Assembly (NCBI RefSeq): GCF_010093595.1 | Contig: NW_022985440.1 | Span: 721,529-785,528 of the forward strand | Direction of reading: 5' to 3' | Source of the DNA: Mytilinidion resinicola | Taxonomy: Eukaryota; Ascomycota; Dothideomycetes; Mytilinidiales; Mytilinidiaceae | Length of the DNA stretch: 64,000 nucleotides | Part shown: positions 11,501 to 22,527 of the stretch, one piece after another | How the letters are laid out: each line of letters begins with the position of its first letter | Numbering within the stretch: position 1 is the first letter of the stretch | The notes under the pieces: model-generated | What the model saw: the letters and a program-made list of their open reading frames with translations, nothing else | What the model was told of the DNA's origin: nothing | The model's database searches: none | Translations under genes and position numbers: made by a program

Positions 11501-11613
11501 GACAAGGGCTGGATTTGAACTCACAGTCCCTGCAGGTTGTCGTTGGGGGGCGGTGTCCCGGAAGGGGACACCTGTTTTGCGCAGGGCAATTACCACTGCG
11601 CCCGACCGGCCTG
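11501..11613 (-). tRNA. Degenerate tRNA-like sequence (pseudo-tRNA or SINE head)
   Basis: On the minus strand there is an A-box-like GGGCGCAGTGGTAA (11590-11603) with a GGGC/GCCC D-type stem. A 4-bp stem with a 7-nt loop, CCTG-CGCAAAA-CAGG, puts CAA at the anticodon position. A perfect 8-bp hairpin GGTGTCCC/GGGACACC (11552-11572) sits where a long variable arm or intron would be. A B-box-like GAGTTCAAATCC (11511-11522) follows. The T-stem has two mismatches, position 33 is not U, and the acceptor strands do not pair, so this is unlikely to be a working tRNA. A tRNA pseudogene (Leu-CAA-like) or the head of a tRNA-derived SINE fits better. Confidence 0.35.
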
Positions 11614-11913
11614 CTGCTCGAATTAGTTAGAGGTTACAAGAATTACACCATATATATACCCTTACTCAGTGCGTCACTCCAAAGTATTTCACTGGGGAAC
11701 TAATCGAGCGGAATACTTCACTTCACCACACTGTACATTCCTTTTACCAGCGGGAGGGCAATGTTTAGGGTGCCCCGGCAAGGTCAGCATCCAGCTAAGA
11801 TGAAAGACTTACATATATTGCAATTCTTTTTCTAACTCTATCAAAGCACTTCAAGTGACGAAATAAGCGTGTCTAAAATCGGCGAAAGCTCTAAATGTTA
11901 TTTAGATCTATTT

Positions 11914-13119
11914 TTATGTTTCGCTGCTGTCTTTTTGACACTGCTTCAACCGAGTTACGAGCCAATGCGACAGCCTTTCCAATGGCCCTTCTGATATTCC
12001 CTGGCTACAGGAGCCATTCGCACAATGCTGAAACAGCGCACTGAGGCTGCTGAACGTGGTGTCGCAACCGCCGCAGTAGAATGGTCGGTCTCCTGGGGCA
12101 ACGGGGACGCGGTTTCGAAGACGTCTCACCCAGTCTTTCTCGATGAAGTTTCGCCACTGGAACACCTCAGCAGCCCACCCGTTCAGTTCTTCTTTGCAGG
12201 TAGCCGACGGACAGGCTCCGGACTCCAGATGTATGATGATTCCTGGTATCGTGCTGAAAAGTCGCTCGCATCCCCAGCATTTCTCATCAACGGGTAAATG
12301 CGTGAGGATATGCTGAAAATCACGTGTTATTTTCACAAATGAACATTCTCGTGGGAATGGAAGCCACGTACCTGTTGAAGATTGGTCTTATTCATATGAA
12401 TCTCTAAGCAATGGGGACACACAAAATCCCGTCCCTCCCGGTTTTCGAGGACGGTTTCTTCGAGAATATTGCTTATCCTTGCAACATCTGCATCGACAAT
12501 TGTACGCTTATTACAAGTCCGGACGTGCTTGAGCAATAGCTTGCGCGAATCATGGTGAGAATGGCAATGGAAGCAAGCGTGATTCTTGCGACAATGTTTC
12601 TTCCACTCCACTTTTGGAATATGATGAGAACATCCATTGCAGATATTCTCGCATGCTCGCGATCCCATATGGTCTATGAAGTCGAGCAAGTCGGGGAAAA
12701 CCTCATTACACTCTGGACAATCACGCCTCATCTCATTCAAGTTCCAATTGACGTCGTCATCCAAATCAGAACCCGAGCAGCTATGAGCCCGGAATTCTGG
12801 CTCTGTCAATACTGCATTGCACCTGGTGCATGAGTATATCTTTGTGAAATCGTCCGAGTCTCCGAGAGGTGCGGGGTCGGTCTGTTCGTTGGCGTCGTGA
12901 TCGTGTATAGGTATAGGTTGGGATTGATGCCGGGGGGAGTTCTCTAGATGCTGCCTCAGGTGTCTCTCATGGCGGAAGTCTCTTCGACATTCGTGGCACC
13001 GCTGAGCAGGATTTCGTCTGCTAAGAGCGGATCGTTAGCATTATGGCCATTGAACATTGAGACAGATGAGCCTACGGAGCTTGGGATTGATGATCCCGCG
13101 GAACGGCGACACCGTTCAT
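11914..13119 (-). CDS. Multi-C2H2 zinc-finger protein, paralogue C (long form)
   Basis: Protein of 362 aa from three exons: 13119-13076, 13017-12372 and 12312-11914. Exon 1 is 44 nt and phase 2, the same length and phase as in paralogue A. The first finger (CHECRRDF, ending NSPRH) keeps the family spacing. A linker rich in Gln, Pro, Asp and His follows, then a second finger CTRCNAVL that the shorter paralogues lack. The shared blocks come next (CPECNEVF, CNGCSHH, CFHCHSHH), with an insertion of about 50 residues before CPHCLEIH. The tail KCWGCERLF..HLESGAC..CGGCDTTF..FQH is continuous in one exon. It is the longest and probably the fullest member of the local set. Function unknown. Confidence 0.75.
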
Positions 13120-14157
13120 GCTTCAGGACCTAGTTGAGCTCAAGAGAACTCTAGGGGGGCTTCAGAAGATATTGGAGTAGTCTGTAAGACAGTGCACTGC
13201 TCGAGGAACGGAGAGCTTTGGAGAACAGGTGTCGGATAACGAGAGGTCGTGAGGATAAGGAACGGGCCTTTGAAACCATGGTACAGGGCCCCTGACTTAT
13301 CCTATTAGGGCTTAGTGGACCTTTTTTCATTCATCAACCACATTTGCTTGCATTCTAGACGTCTATAAAAGTTGCTTCTCGGCTCTTGTTGATGTGTCGT
13401 ACGGCGGTGCTGCTGACATGCATTCTTCTATGCCGTACCATTTCGATCGATGAATGTGATTGGCAGAAGTATCGTGACCACACCACCGGGACGATTGGCG
13501 ATTCCCGGATCCTGATCAGGACGTTTATGCTGACGAGCAGTGTGACATTGTTAGTAAACATTAGTAGTGCCGAAGTTCGATGTATAGGCCAAAAGCTCGG
13601 AGACCCTACGAAGTAGGTATGCGCAATCGATTCTAAAAGTTCAATGGCTATCTTCGGATTTTGCCTCAAGAGTTCTCGGATATTCTACCCCCACTAACTA
13701 CCTGTGGTAGGAGTTGCACAAGATTGTTTATCTCGAAAGGTTCAAATCAGCAACTCAAACGAACTAATTTGCTTATCTGCATTGCTTTGTCGGCTTTTGA
13801 TCGGCAATAAACCGTTCCATACGCTTGCAAGATCGGCAATAGAGTGACGGAGGTAAATAAACTCCTTAACATTACCTACTTTCTACTCAGACACGGACTT
13901 AAAGTGTAGATATTCGTTATTACGACTTGACATAAGCTCCCGGGTTATTTCCGCGGTGTGCCTTGAACACATGCCGGATATTTACGCGCCATTCTAGGAT
14001 AAATGCCCGCCATGCCCCACTGCGGGGTGAAAGCTCGTTGGCATAAATACCAGCAGTATCCCTAGAAGTCAAGTCTTAACAGAAATATCTTCCTTCTGAA
14101 CATTTGGGTTGTTTCTCAACTTCTCAGAAACTAATTATACAAGAAAACCAAAGGATA
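13120..14157. other. Intergenic region, nothing recognised
   Basis: This is a divergent spacer between zinc-finger paralogue C and the epimerase/reductase. Open frames at 13355-13669 (minus) and 13386-13616 (plus) overlap each other and show no family signal. The 3' part probably holds the promoter of the reductase, with GGCATAAATACC at about 14040-14051 as a possible TATA-like site. Confidence 0.35.
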
Positions 14158-15321
14158 ATGACTCGTGTATTGCTCACAGGCGGAAGCGGCTTCATTGCTG
14201 CCCACACGCTCGACGTGCTACTGAAGAATGGGTAAGAGCAATTCAAGACAGTGCTTCTTCAATCCGCTGACAGCCTAGCCACTCCGTCGTCACCACAGTC
14301 CGGAGTCAGGACAAAATCGACAGGATCAAGAAGATCTACCCAGACGTAGGAAAAGACAAGCTAGACTTTGCCATAGTCCCCGATATCGCGGTCGAAGGCG
14401 CATTCGACGAAGCCGTCGTATCCACGCCTCCATTTGAAGTAGTCCTCCACACAGCGAGTCCGTTCCACTTCAACGTCACCGACATTCAAAAGGTATGTGC
14501 AGTGAAACGAAATTACAAGCGCAAGCTGATGGGCTTTAGCAACTCATTGATCCTGCGGTCATCGGTACGACGGGAATCCTACGCGCGATCAAAAAGAACG
14601 CTCCCACGATCAAGCATGTCGTCATAACATCCTCCTTCGCAGCTATAATAAACCCAGAGAAGATGGCATGGCCGGGACATACATACTCTGAGGCTGATTG
14701 GAACCCAATGACCTTGGATGATATCAAGGGCAGCGTCTCATTGGGATATCGAGCAAGCAAGACGTTCGCAGAGAAGGCGGCCTGGAAATACGTCGAGGAC
14801 GAGAAGCCAGGCTTCACTCTATCGACTGTGAACCCGCCAATGGTGTTCGGACCGATTGTATGGTCCTCTCAAACTCTCCACATCAGCACAATTGCTAATT
14901 TCTCTAGATCCATCAACTTCAGGATCTTGACAACCTAAATACGTCCAACCAACGCATACGAGACGCCGCGCTAGGCAAGTTCAAGGACGAGATACCCGAT
15001 AGCGGTGTTACCCTATGGGTTGATGTTCGAGACGTCGCGAAAGCTCACGTCGCGGCATTCGAAAAACCAGAGGCTGTTGGAAAGCGTTTCTTCACTACCC
15101 AGGGCACCTACAACAACAAGCAAATCTGCCAAATCATAAGGAAGCATTTCCCGCAGTACAAAGACCTGCCCACAGAAAGCACGCCGGGCGGTGATTATGG
15201 TGAGGCTGGGCCATTCACAGCGGATAATTCGAGGTCGATCGAGGTGTTGGGTCTGAAGTACATCCCGTTGGAGCAGTCGATTGTGGATTGTGTCAAGTCG
15301 TTGCAGTCGGTTGGTCTGTAG
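14158..15321 (+). CDS. NAD-dependent epimerase/dehydratase (DFR/GRE2-like reductase)
   Basis: Extended SDR of 339 aa that probably reduces an aldehyde or ketone with NADPH. Four exons are called: 14158-14231, 14279-14492, 14540-14857 and 14908-15321, with introns of 47, 47 and 50 nt. The N-terminal dinucleotide motif TGGSGFI is at residues 7-13, and catalytic Tyr166/Lys170 lie in GYRASK after the VITSSFAA strand. The pattern, including HTASPF and the WVDVRDVAKAHV block, is that of the dihydroflavonol-4-reductase / yeast GRE2 (methylglyoxal reductase) subgroup. The substrate is not predictable. It closes the accessory left arm and is followed by about 860 bp without genes before NTF2. Confidence 0.9.
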
Positions 15322-16185
15322 AGTATTTTGGAGGCAAGGGAGTTTGATCAGGTGCGGAAGTTGTGTTCATAGACTTTGTGTCCTAGATTCTAGACGGCAG
15401 TTAGAATTACCATGTTGAGAATGATACCTCTGCCTTAAGTTGCGTTCACTGTTACGAGCTTGTGAGCAGCAGCCAAGACCATGATTCCAACATTGGGTTG
15501 CGAGTTTGGGGCGGTGACTCTAGGTCGAGTAACAGATTGTATTTGCGCAAGCAGCCATCTATGAATCTGGCATGACTTTCATGCCATGACGCGGTGTCCC
15601 TGGTTTTGACTTATACCGCCACCTGATAGCTGCGAGAGGTATTGCTTAGAGCAAAATATGTTTGAGATATCATTCGAGTCTTAGGTGGGACAGATGCCTG
15701 GGAAAGATATATATTCTACAATTGAATTGTCAGTTACACATCAGAAAAGGCAAGATGCATGAATTTCGGTGACATAGTTCGTATCAGACTGTTGAGCTTG
15801 TTGTGTTTGATCGTCATCGATGATCTAGGACAAATAGAAGAAGAAGGTAATCATCATTTGAATGGGACAGGCTATGTAAGACAAGGTGACTGACCTTTAA
15901 TAGTGATACTGTATGCTGAGTGTTAACGCATTTGGAGGAAGCGCGATTCACAGAGGCGCTGATGTCGAGAGAAGGCGAGCCGAAATTTGAATTTCTGCCT
16001 ATAAATGCCAAGGACTCCGATCAATTTTAGCGGCATCTTCAAAACCCCACCAGGCCGCAGGAGAAGCTCCAACACCATTCTGCGTCTGCCACATCTGCCT
16101 GTGCCTGTGTTTGTAGCCGGCTCCTCCCCCTTACCAGTGCCATCCACCACCTACCTCCCCAAGTCTCAACTCCTCGACACTCGCC
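15322..16185. other. Intergenic region, 3' flank of reductase and NTF2 promoter
   Basis: No coding region is supported. A CT-rich tract with CACC/CCTCCC runs at about 16040-16180 directly ahead of the NTF2 start, as expected for a highly expressed housekeeping promoter. Confidence 0.4.
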
Positions 16186-16912
16186 ATGGCTGGAGCAGGT
16201 GTGTTTACGCCGGATTCGCGCTCTGGACGACCCCTCATCGCGCAATAGCTAATCAGATATACAGTGGACTTCGCGAACATTGCTCGTAAGTGATTTCCCC
16301 AGTTGTCTCGACACGCACACCTCTATTCAGCGGACCTACTATTGTGGTTGTACAATATCGCGCCAAGTCTGACATCCAGTTCTAGAGCAATTCGTCAAGT
16401 TCTACTATGAGCAGTTCGATACCAACCGAGGAAATCTCGGGGCTCTCTACGTATGTTTCTAACAATACGCATGGCCTTACTCTCACATATTGACAAGTGT
16501 TTTACAGCGCCATCAATCCATGCTCACCTTCGAGGGCACCCCAGCGCAAGGTGCAGACGCAATCCTCGAGAAACTCCAAGTACATATTCCTCCCTCGTAC
16601 GCGCCGACCCACGCTGCATAATCTAACGCGAACAACAGAGCCTTCCCTTCACATCAGTCCAACATCGCACCGACACCCTGGATGCGCAACCCTCTAGCGA
16701 AGAAGGTGGTATCCTAGTCTTAGTCACAGGCGCATTACTGGTACGCGAATACAAGAGGCACAAGCTGAAATACCGGGGCGATATCTAACTGTGACTAGGT
16801 CGAGGGATCGGAGCGACCGATGAGCTTCACGCAGACTTTCCAGCTTCGCCCCGAAGCCGGCACTTTCTACGTCTTCAACGATGTGTTCAGACTGGTCTAC
16901 CCAGCCGCCTAA
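16186..16912 (+). CDS. NTF2: Nuclear transport factor 2 (RanGDP importer)
   Basis: Imports RanGDP into the nucleus through FG nucleoporins. Six exons are called: 16186-16198 (13 nt), 16265-16285 (21 nt), 16386-16450, 16508-16579, 16639-16740 and 16799-16912. Together they give 128 aa, close to the family length. The protein shows VDFANIAQQFVKFYYEQFD, then SMLTFEG, VQHR, TLDAQP and the C-terminal FYVFNDVFRLVYP, all diagnostic of NTF2. Because exons 1 and 2 are tiny, the gene is invisible to single-frame ORF scanning. The intron positions, including one after the first ALY, look well kept. It is convergent with guanine deaminase. Confidence 0.96.
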
Positions 16913-17666
16913 ATAAACGATCAACCTTCATAGCGACGACACGACAAGAGCATAAGCATACGAGAGCAAGGGCGGGCAGGAATAAGGGTGTGGCCGGAGT
17001 GATTTTGGGCGGGAGGAGTGAATAGGCGTGCATGAAGCCGTAATTTCTCCAGCCTTGTTGGCTTGAAGGAGAGGCTGTCGGATGGGAGTCTTTACAGCGG
17101 CAGGATTTCCTTTAAAGAGGCACATCACAGAATAAATACTCAGATTCAACCATATTTCGCCCCTCAACGTTGAAGTGAACCAACACTGTTCAGAGAAAGA
17201 GATTTGGAAACAGTCGGGAATCAGGGTGGAATCAGGGCAAGAATCAGACTGGCCTCACCAACTGCCATCACCAGCCTCCCCCCAATCGAAGCACCCTTCG
17301 GCCAACCTTCAACCTTCCAGCCCCTATCAGTTTCGCGCCCGATTCTCAGATCGTAGATGTTACGTTCCTGGTTTTAGACACAAATCGCATCGCTTTCGAC
17401 GTTGTCCCTAAATCAGAATCCGCTCAAAATACTCTCAGGGGGCCGTCTTGCTGCTTGAAAAACTTTGAAGCCCCAAGACTCAACGGATTTAGACTGGTAG
17501 TTAAGAGTTATTGCATTTGAAATGGATGCAACTGGCTATACTCTAGAGAATATGCCCATTAGCACCATAAAGTCGAAACCAACGCGTCTAGCATCTATGA
17601 AACGCCTACATAAACACAAAACCTAGGTATCCAACTCTAACATACCACCGCACTCCCGACCTCACT
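16913..17666. other. Convergent 3' spacer between NTF2 and guanine deaminase
   Basis: About 750 bp of 3' flanks. Small frames on both strands lack family signals, and no RNA gene or repeat is seen. Confidence 0.4.
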
Positions 17667-19191
17667 CTACCCCCTATACCTCCCCGTCGAGTGTACCAAC
17701 CTGCCCCTCACCCAAACCGCAACCGTACATCTATCATCACCCCCAAACAACCATTTCGCGACGCGATCCTCCCACGCCTCCCATCCAAACACATCCACCC
17801 CCTCCACAAACCCATCCTCATGCCTCTCCCCGCCCTCGGGCACGCTCTCCAACGCCACCATCTGCGCATCCCACTCCATCCCCACCTCAAACGCGCCCAC
17901 CTTCTCCTCCAGCCCCACCACCTTCGCCCCGCCCCGCGTCGCGAGGTACAGCACTTCCTCGACCGAGAGCTTGGCATGGTCCCCCTCATGCATCGCCACA
18001 TGCCGACTGACCCAAATCGCCTGCCGCGCCATCTCCAGAATGCTCGGCGAGAAACCCCCCGACACATCCGTGCCCAGGCCGACGGTGATGCCGCGGTCGA
18101 GCAGGTCGCGCACAGGCGCACAGCCAGACGTCAGCGCGGTATTGCTAGCGGGGCAATGCGAGATCTTCGCATCCCTCGCCGCCACCAGCTCCTTCTCCTT
18201 CGCAGTCAGGTGCACCGCGTGCGCGAGGATCATCTTGGGGTTCAGCAGCCCGGCTTTGTCGTAGACGTCCGCGTAGCCCTTGTGGGTCGGGAAGAGCTCG
18301 TTGACCAACGCGATCTCGGGCGCGTTCTCCGAGATGTGGGTTTGGGCGTAGGCGCCGGTCTCTTTCTGCAGCGCGCCGAGGGCGTGCAGGCACTCTTCCG
18401 TGCACGACGGCGCGAAGCGTGGCGTGATGATGGGCGCCACGAGCTCGCCCGAGGGGTCGATGCGGCGGCAGTACTCGACGCATTCGCGGGACGCGGCGAT
18501 GGCGGCGGCGACGCTGGCGTCGCGGTAGTAGTCCGGGCTGAGGGTGGAGTTCATGCAGACGCGGCCGATGAGAGCGCGCTGGCCTTTGGCGAGGCAGATG
18601 TCGGCGAGGAGGTTGGTGGCGGGCACGTGGACGGTGGCGTAGTAGGCGGCTGTGGTGGTGCCGTGGGAGAGGGTGCGGGAGACGGCGCGCGTGTAGACGG
18701 TGGTCGCGCGGGGTAGGGCGGAGAGGGAGGATTCGAGGGGGAAGGTGTAGGTGTTGAGCCAGTCGAGGAGGGTGGATTTGCCAAAGATGCCGGCGTTGGG
18801 GTATTGGGAGGCGTGGATGTGGGTGTCTGGGTGTGTTAGGGGGGTGTTTGGGATGGTTGAGGGGATGGGTTTGGTGGTCTCATGTGTCGAGGGGTGGATA
18901 TGGAGAGGCATATAGAGAGTGGAGATGACGTCCGTAAAGATGGAGTATGAGATGTAAAACCTTACCTATAAATCCCGGGAAGAAAAATCCGTTGTCCTTC
19001 ACCTCTACCACTTTTGCACTCTCCCAACCCTCCTTCTTGCTGACGCCCTCGACATCGTCCCGTTCGACGAATGCTATAACGCCCTTCTCGTCCACGCCGA
19101 TCGCACCCTTTGTGCAGATCTCCAGCTCAGCGAGACTCTTGCTGTGCACAAATGGGCCAATGTAGATGGTTTTCTCGAGAGACGGAGCCAT
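17667..19191 (-). CDS. Guanine deaminase (amidohydrolase)
   Basis: Zinc-dependent hydrolase converting guanine to xanthine and ammonia in purine catabolism, 461 aa. Exon 1 is 19191-18966 and exon 2 is 18826-17667. The 139-nt intron is phase 1 and joins PGFI to DTHIHA. Metal and catalytic elements are visible: HxH at residues 78-80 (DTHIHA), THISE, ILAHAVHL and GLGTDVSGG, in the order of the GuaD/TRZ-ATZ branch of amidohydrolases. The second exon also reads open upstream through the intron to an in-frame ATG at 18911, which would give a shorter protein missing the N-terminal beta domain. The spliced model is preferred because it restores the family N-terminus. GC at third codon positions is very high, which creates long antisense shadow frames. 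Confidence 0.93.
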
Positions 19192-19978
19192 GACGACCAG
19201 AAAGAACGGTAGAAGAAGAGAGATATGTGAGTTGAAGATAGGGTATCAAGATAGCTGAAATATGAAAGTTGAGGGCTAGATATTGATAAGGAATTGTGTG
19301 TACGACAAGCCGTCCGCCGTCGTCAACTGGTTCCACAGCGAGAAGTGAAAAATAACAGATCGTATTCTCATAAAATATTTCTGGTTCTGGGAGCCCAAGC
19401 AACAAGATCGTCGTCAAGGATAAGGAGAAAGCATAGATGTTAGATTCAGATCAGGGACATGGTGGTTCTTTATCAAGTGTGGTTGAAGTTGGTAAAAGCA
19501 ACGCCGCCGCGTGCTTAGCGAATCAGATCTGTGGGCGTTAAGCGCATCGGGCAAGTCGACACGGACCGGTTTCCGGCAGACGGCAGGCTCCGAGGTGCTG
19601 GGACAGAGATCTAACCTTTTTGCGGCTGTTACGGCCTCCTAGCGTTTCTGGAAGAAGTAGTATTGACTAGTAGGGCGCGTTTCGTGGTCGGGTTGGTTTG
19701 AACAAGTATTAAGCTCGCCAGTTGAAGAAGGTGATTTACATCACCGTGAAGACTCGATCACACACAGGGGTGTGAGGGTCTTCCACGGAGCACATACAGA
19801 CGGAGAAGCTAGTTATATCATTACGTAAGGCCACGGGCTTTTCATTGATACTCTCCCTCAGCAGTAGCATCGTCTAAACGAATCTGACCACCAAGCTGTC
19901 ATCCAGACGCCAGCCAGACAGGCTCCAAAACTCCAACTAAGAAGCAGCCAGTCATTTTCACTCAAGAACTGATCCAGC
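19192..19978. other. Intergenic region between guanine deaminase and ARP9
   Basis: No gene is supported. It contains the promoter side of guanine deaminase (minus strand) and the 3' flank of ARP9. Confidence 0.4.
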
Positions 19979-22047
19979 TTATAAGCTATATTCGTGGATG
20001 CCAGTAGGCCCCTGCTCGTTGTAATCCGGTCGGGTCATATAGCCCTTGCTTTGCCCCTGATCGACGATGAAAAGCACCTTGGCGCCGACCTGTGCGCCCA
20101 AGAAGGCTGCTTCGTCATAGCCAAAGTCTTTCCACTCGGGGAAATACTCTGGTGGTTTCACGGTCCGGATACTGGTTGGCGTCTGGCCATGGCCAGAGTG
20201 GCTGTTGTGCATCGAAGGCATTGCCATGCCTGGGTTGAGATGTGGGTTCTGCGCAGTGGTAGCTGCTAGCAGGAGAGGGTTGACTTGGCTTGAGGATCCG
20301 TGGGGGCCGAGTTGGGGCTGAGGAGTATTTGCACCCGTGCCTGCAGGGGTGGAGATGTTTGAAGGGAGCTCGGATGTAAAAATCGTGGCACTGGAGGGTG
20401 AGATGAGATACTTTGTGGACAAGGTAGACATTAGAGCGTCTTTGAAGCCTGTAAGGCGTAAGTAGCTGTTTATGGAGGGACAAGGCAGAACATACCTCTT
20501 ATCTTGGAACCGTTTCCACAGATGATGAGAGAATCCCAAAGCTCACTCCGCTTATTCACTTCTTCGATAGAAGATATCGCTCGATGTATGGCGTCTGCAA
20601 TCTTCTCAAGAACGCCGCCGCTTGCTGCCTGGAATCGCTCATTGCCGACTTCGATCTCTCTTCGAATGGGACCTGTGTTTGAGCTCGTCAACAACGATGC
20701 CGCATCACCATTGAGCTCTATGGCCGATCTTAGCTCTTCTGCCGCTTCGCCGCTATCTGTCTTCTTTGACGGGCCCTCATCCAACGCAGCTTGGGCATCC
20801 GCCATACCTTTGGTACCCAAATTCATCCCCTTGAGCGTGTCTAGCAAATGATGGTCCTCGTACATGAAAGTGGCCTTTTCTCGTTTCGCATTCGGCAGCC
20901 GTGTGGGTTTCGACTGTGCTTGAGGGGCTTCTGCGCCTTTCTTCTTGGCGGCAAGTTTCTCTTGCTTTTCCCTTTCTTTGCGCGCTAGATATTCCTCCAT
21001 TTTACCCCCTGCGACGATGCTAGCCACGTCAAGGACCCCTTCATTGTCATCATCGCCATTCGCCTCGTCACCCACCTCGGTATCGAGACCAGGACCTCGT
21101 GGAGCAGTGCCGATTGCAGCTGCAGGCCCTGGGCCTGATCCAGTTGCTCCTGTAGAGGCTGCGGCAGCCGGATTTGTGATGGTCTCAGACGAGCTCATAT
21201 CGGTGGTCCCTGGTAAGGGAGTGCCTATGGGAAGTATCTCGCAAATGGGGTTTCTCTTGAGCTGCTCGCACATCTCCCGTGTGAAGCCTTTGTCCTTGGA
21301 TTTGAAGAGGCTCAAGAGTTGTTGGGTCATGCCTTCGCCTCCACACCCTGGAAGTGCCACCACTCTGCCCGTAGTGTGAGGGATGAACTCGCTTATGACA
21401 GTGACATCAACCTTGTCTCGCCCGACGTCAATCACAGTGGATGTATGCACCCCATATGCCCAACTCGTCGCTACCGCAGAGTCCATCAGACCAAACGCAG
21501 GAGTCTTAAACTTTTCAAAGAAGAACTGGGTGAGCTTCTCGTGCTCTCGTGGGGTCCAGGCTGGTTGTGCTATGAGGAGAATAGGCGTGTGAAAAGGCGG
21601 GTTGAGCGTATTGTAGACATGGGTCATTAGGGCGAAGAAGCATGGCCAATTGACGATTCTCCCCTCTGATATTGGCCACACAGCGCCCTCCTCGGACACT
21701 GGGTCCTCTTCGTAGAGAACCTCGTCGTCGTCAGGCTCCCCCAGCGACTTCTTCATGTCGTTGATTTCATCTTGCTCCTCTTGCGGCAGCGCTGGCTTCT
21801 CCACCTTGTTGGCCACCGCCCGCCTTCGCACCTTGTAAGGCTCCCATTCCCCCTCTTTTTCGGCAGGAAACATGCGCGACCTGACGCGCAGGCGAGGCGG
21901 GGTGAAGGATTCAGGGAGGCCTAGCTGCGCGACTGTGGATTCCGATCCAGGCGCAATGATCTTGACGGGTTAGCGGAAGGTCATGCCACATCTCAATTGA
22001 AGGACAGCGTGGCTTACAATGATTTGGTCATCCTTGAAGGCTGGCAT
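19979..22047 (-). CDS. ARP9: Actin-related protein 9, SWI/SNF-RSC chromatin remodeller subunit
   Basis: Nuclear actin-related subunit that pairs with Arp7 on the HSA helix of the remodelling ATPase. Protein of 654 aa from exons 22047-22018 (30 nt), 21960-20496 and 20448-19979, with introns of 57 and 47 nt. The start MPAFKDDQII|IIAPGS is typical of filamentous-fungal Arp9 and explains the tiny first exon. Actin-fold landmarks include LMDSAVATSWAYG, STVIDVG and CGNGSKIRGFKDAL. An acidic, low-complexity insertion (Ala/Gly/Pro-rich, then a Lys/Glu helix near EREKQEK) lengthens it beyond actin, as usual for fungal Arp9. The C-terminal third has a second insertion rich in Asn, Pro, Gly and His. It is divergent from NTE1 over 480 bp. 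Confidence 0.93.
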
Positions 22048-22527
22048 GGCGGGCCGCGGGTGTGGGGGTCGTCGGCTGCGAATGCGACGCGTGAAAGTGA
22101 AGAGTGCTGCGAGGCGCGAGGAAGTGGGACTTTGACTTGTGCAGACTGCTTGGCATGCACAAGCCCAGCCACAGCTCTACGGAACAAAGTCGCAGGGTAC
22201 GAGGTAGGTACGGAGTGCTCCAAAGCTCTATCTACACTGCCCGCGCGAGTCTAATCTGCTGTACATAACTAATAATAACCAGCACTGGAAGTGTCGTCGT
22301 TCACCACTCCCGCAAGAAAGCTCACAGCTGTTCACGCACGGGCCGTATCCCAAGTCGTCCATTCGGACCTTTGTCAGTGGGCTGCTTGCGCTCTTCCAAG
22401 TCGTCGATGCAGCCAGCCATGCGCCCGATGCGACTCTGTTATCTGCAGGAACCTGCCCACCCCCAGGGACACCAGCCGCCTTGATTCTCACGTGTTCGTG
22501 AAGTCCACGGGACCGCAAACCCACACA
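22048..22527. promoter_or_regulatory. Divergent promoter ARP9/NTE1
   Basis: A 480-bp spacer between divergent start codons. Short frames here (for example 22228-22524 minus) are overlapped by antisense frames and show no family signal. Confidence 0.4.

Larger units (their letters stand above)
10350..11913. other. Intergenic region between zinc-finger paralogues B and C
   Basis: No protein gene is supported in these 1.56 kb. A CT-rich minus-strand leader at about 10440-10640 probably belongs to paralogue B. The region also holds a short hairpin at 10803-10836 and a tRNA-like sequence at 11501-11613, both listed separately. Confidence 0.4.

Noticed and set aside
17691..18716. 341-codon open frame on the plus strand
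   Set aside because: It lies wholly antisense to guanine deaminase. Its Arg/His/Pro/Gly-rich product is a by-product of high GC at third codon positions.
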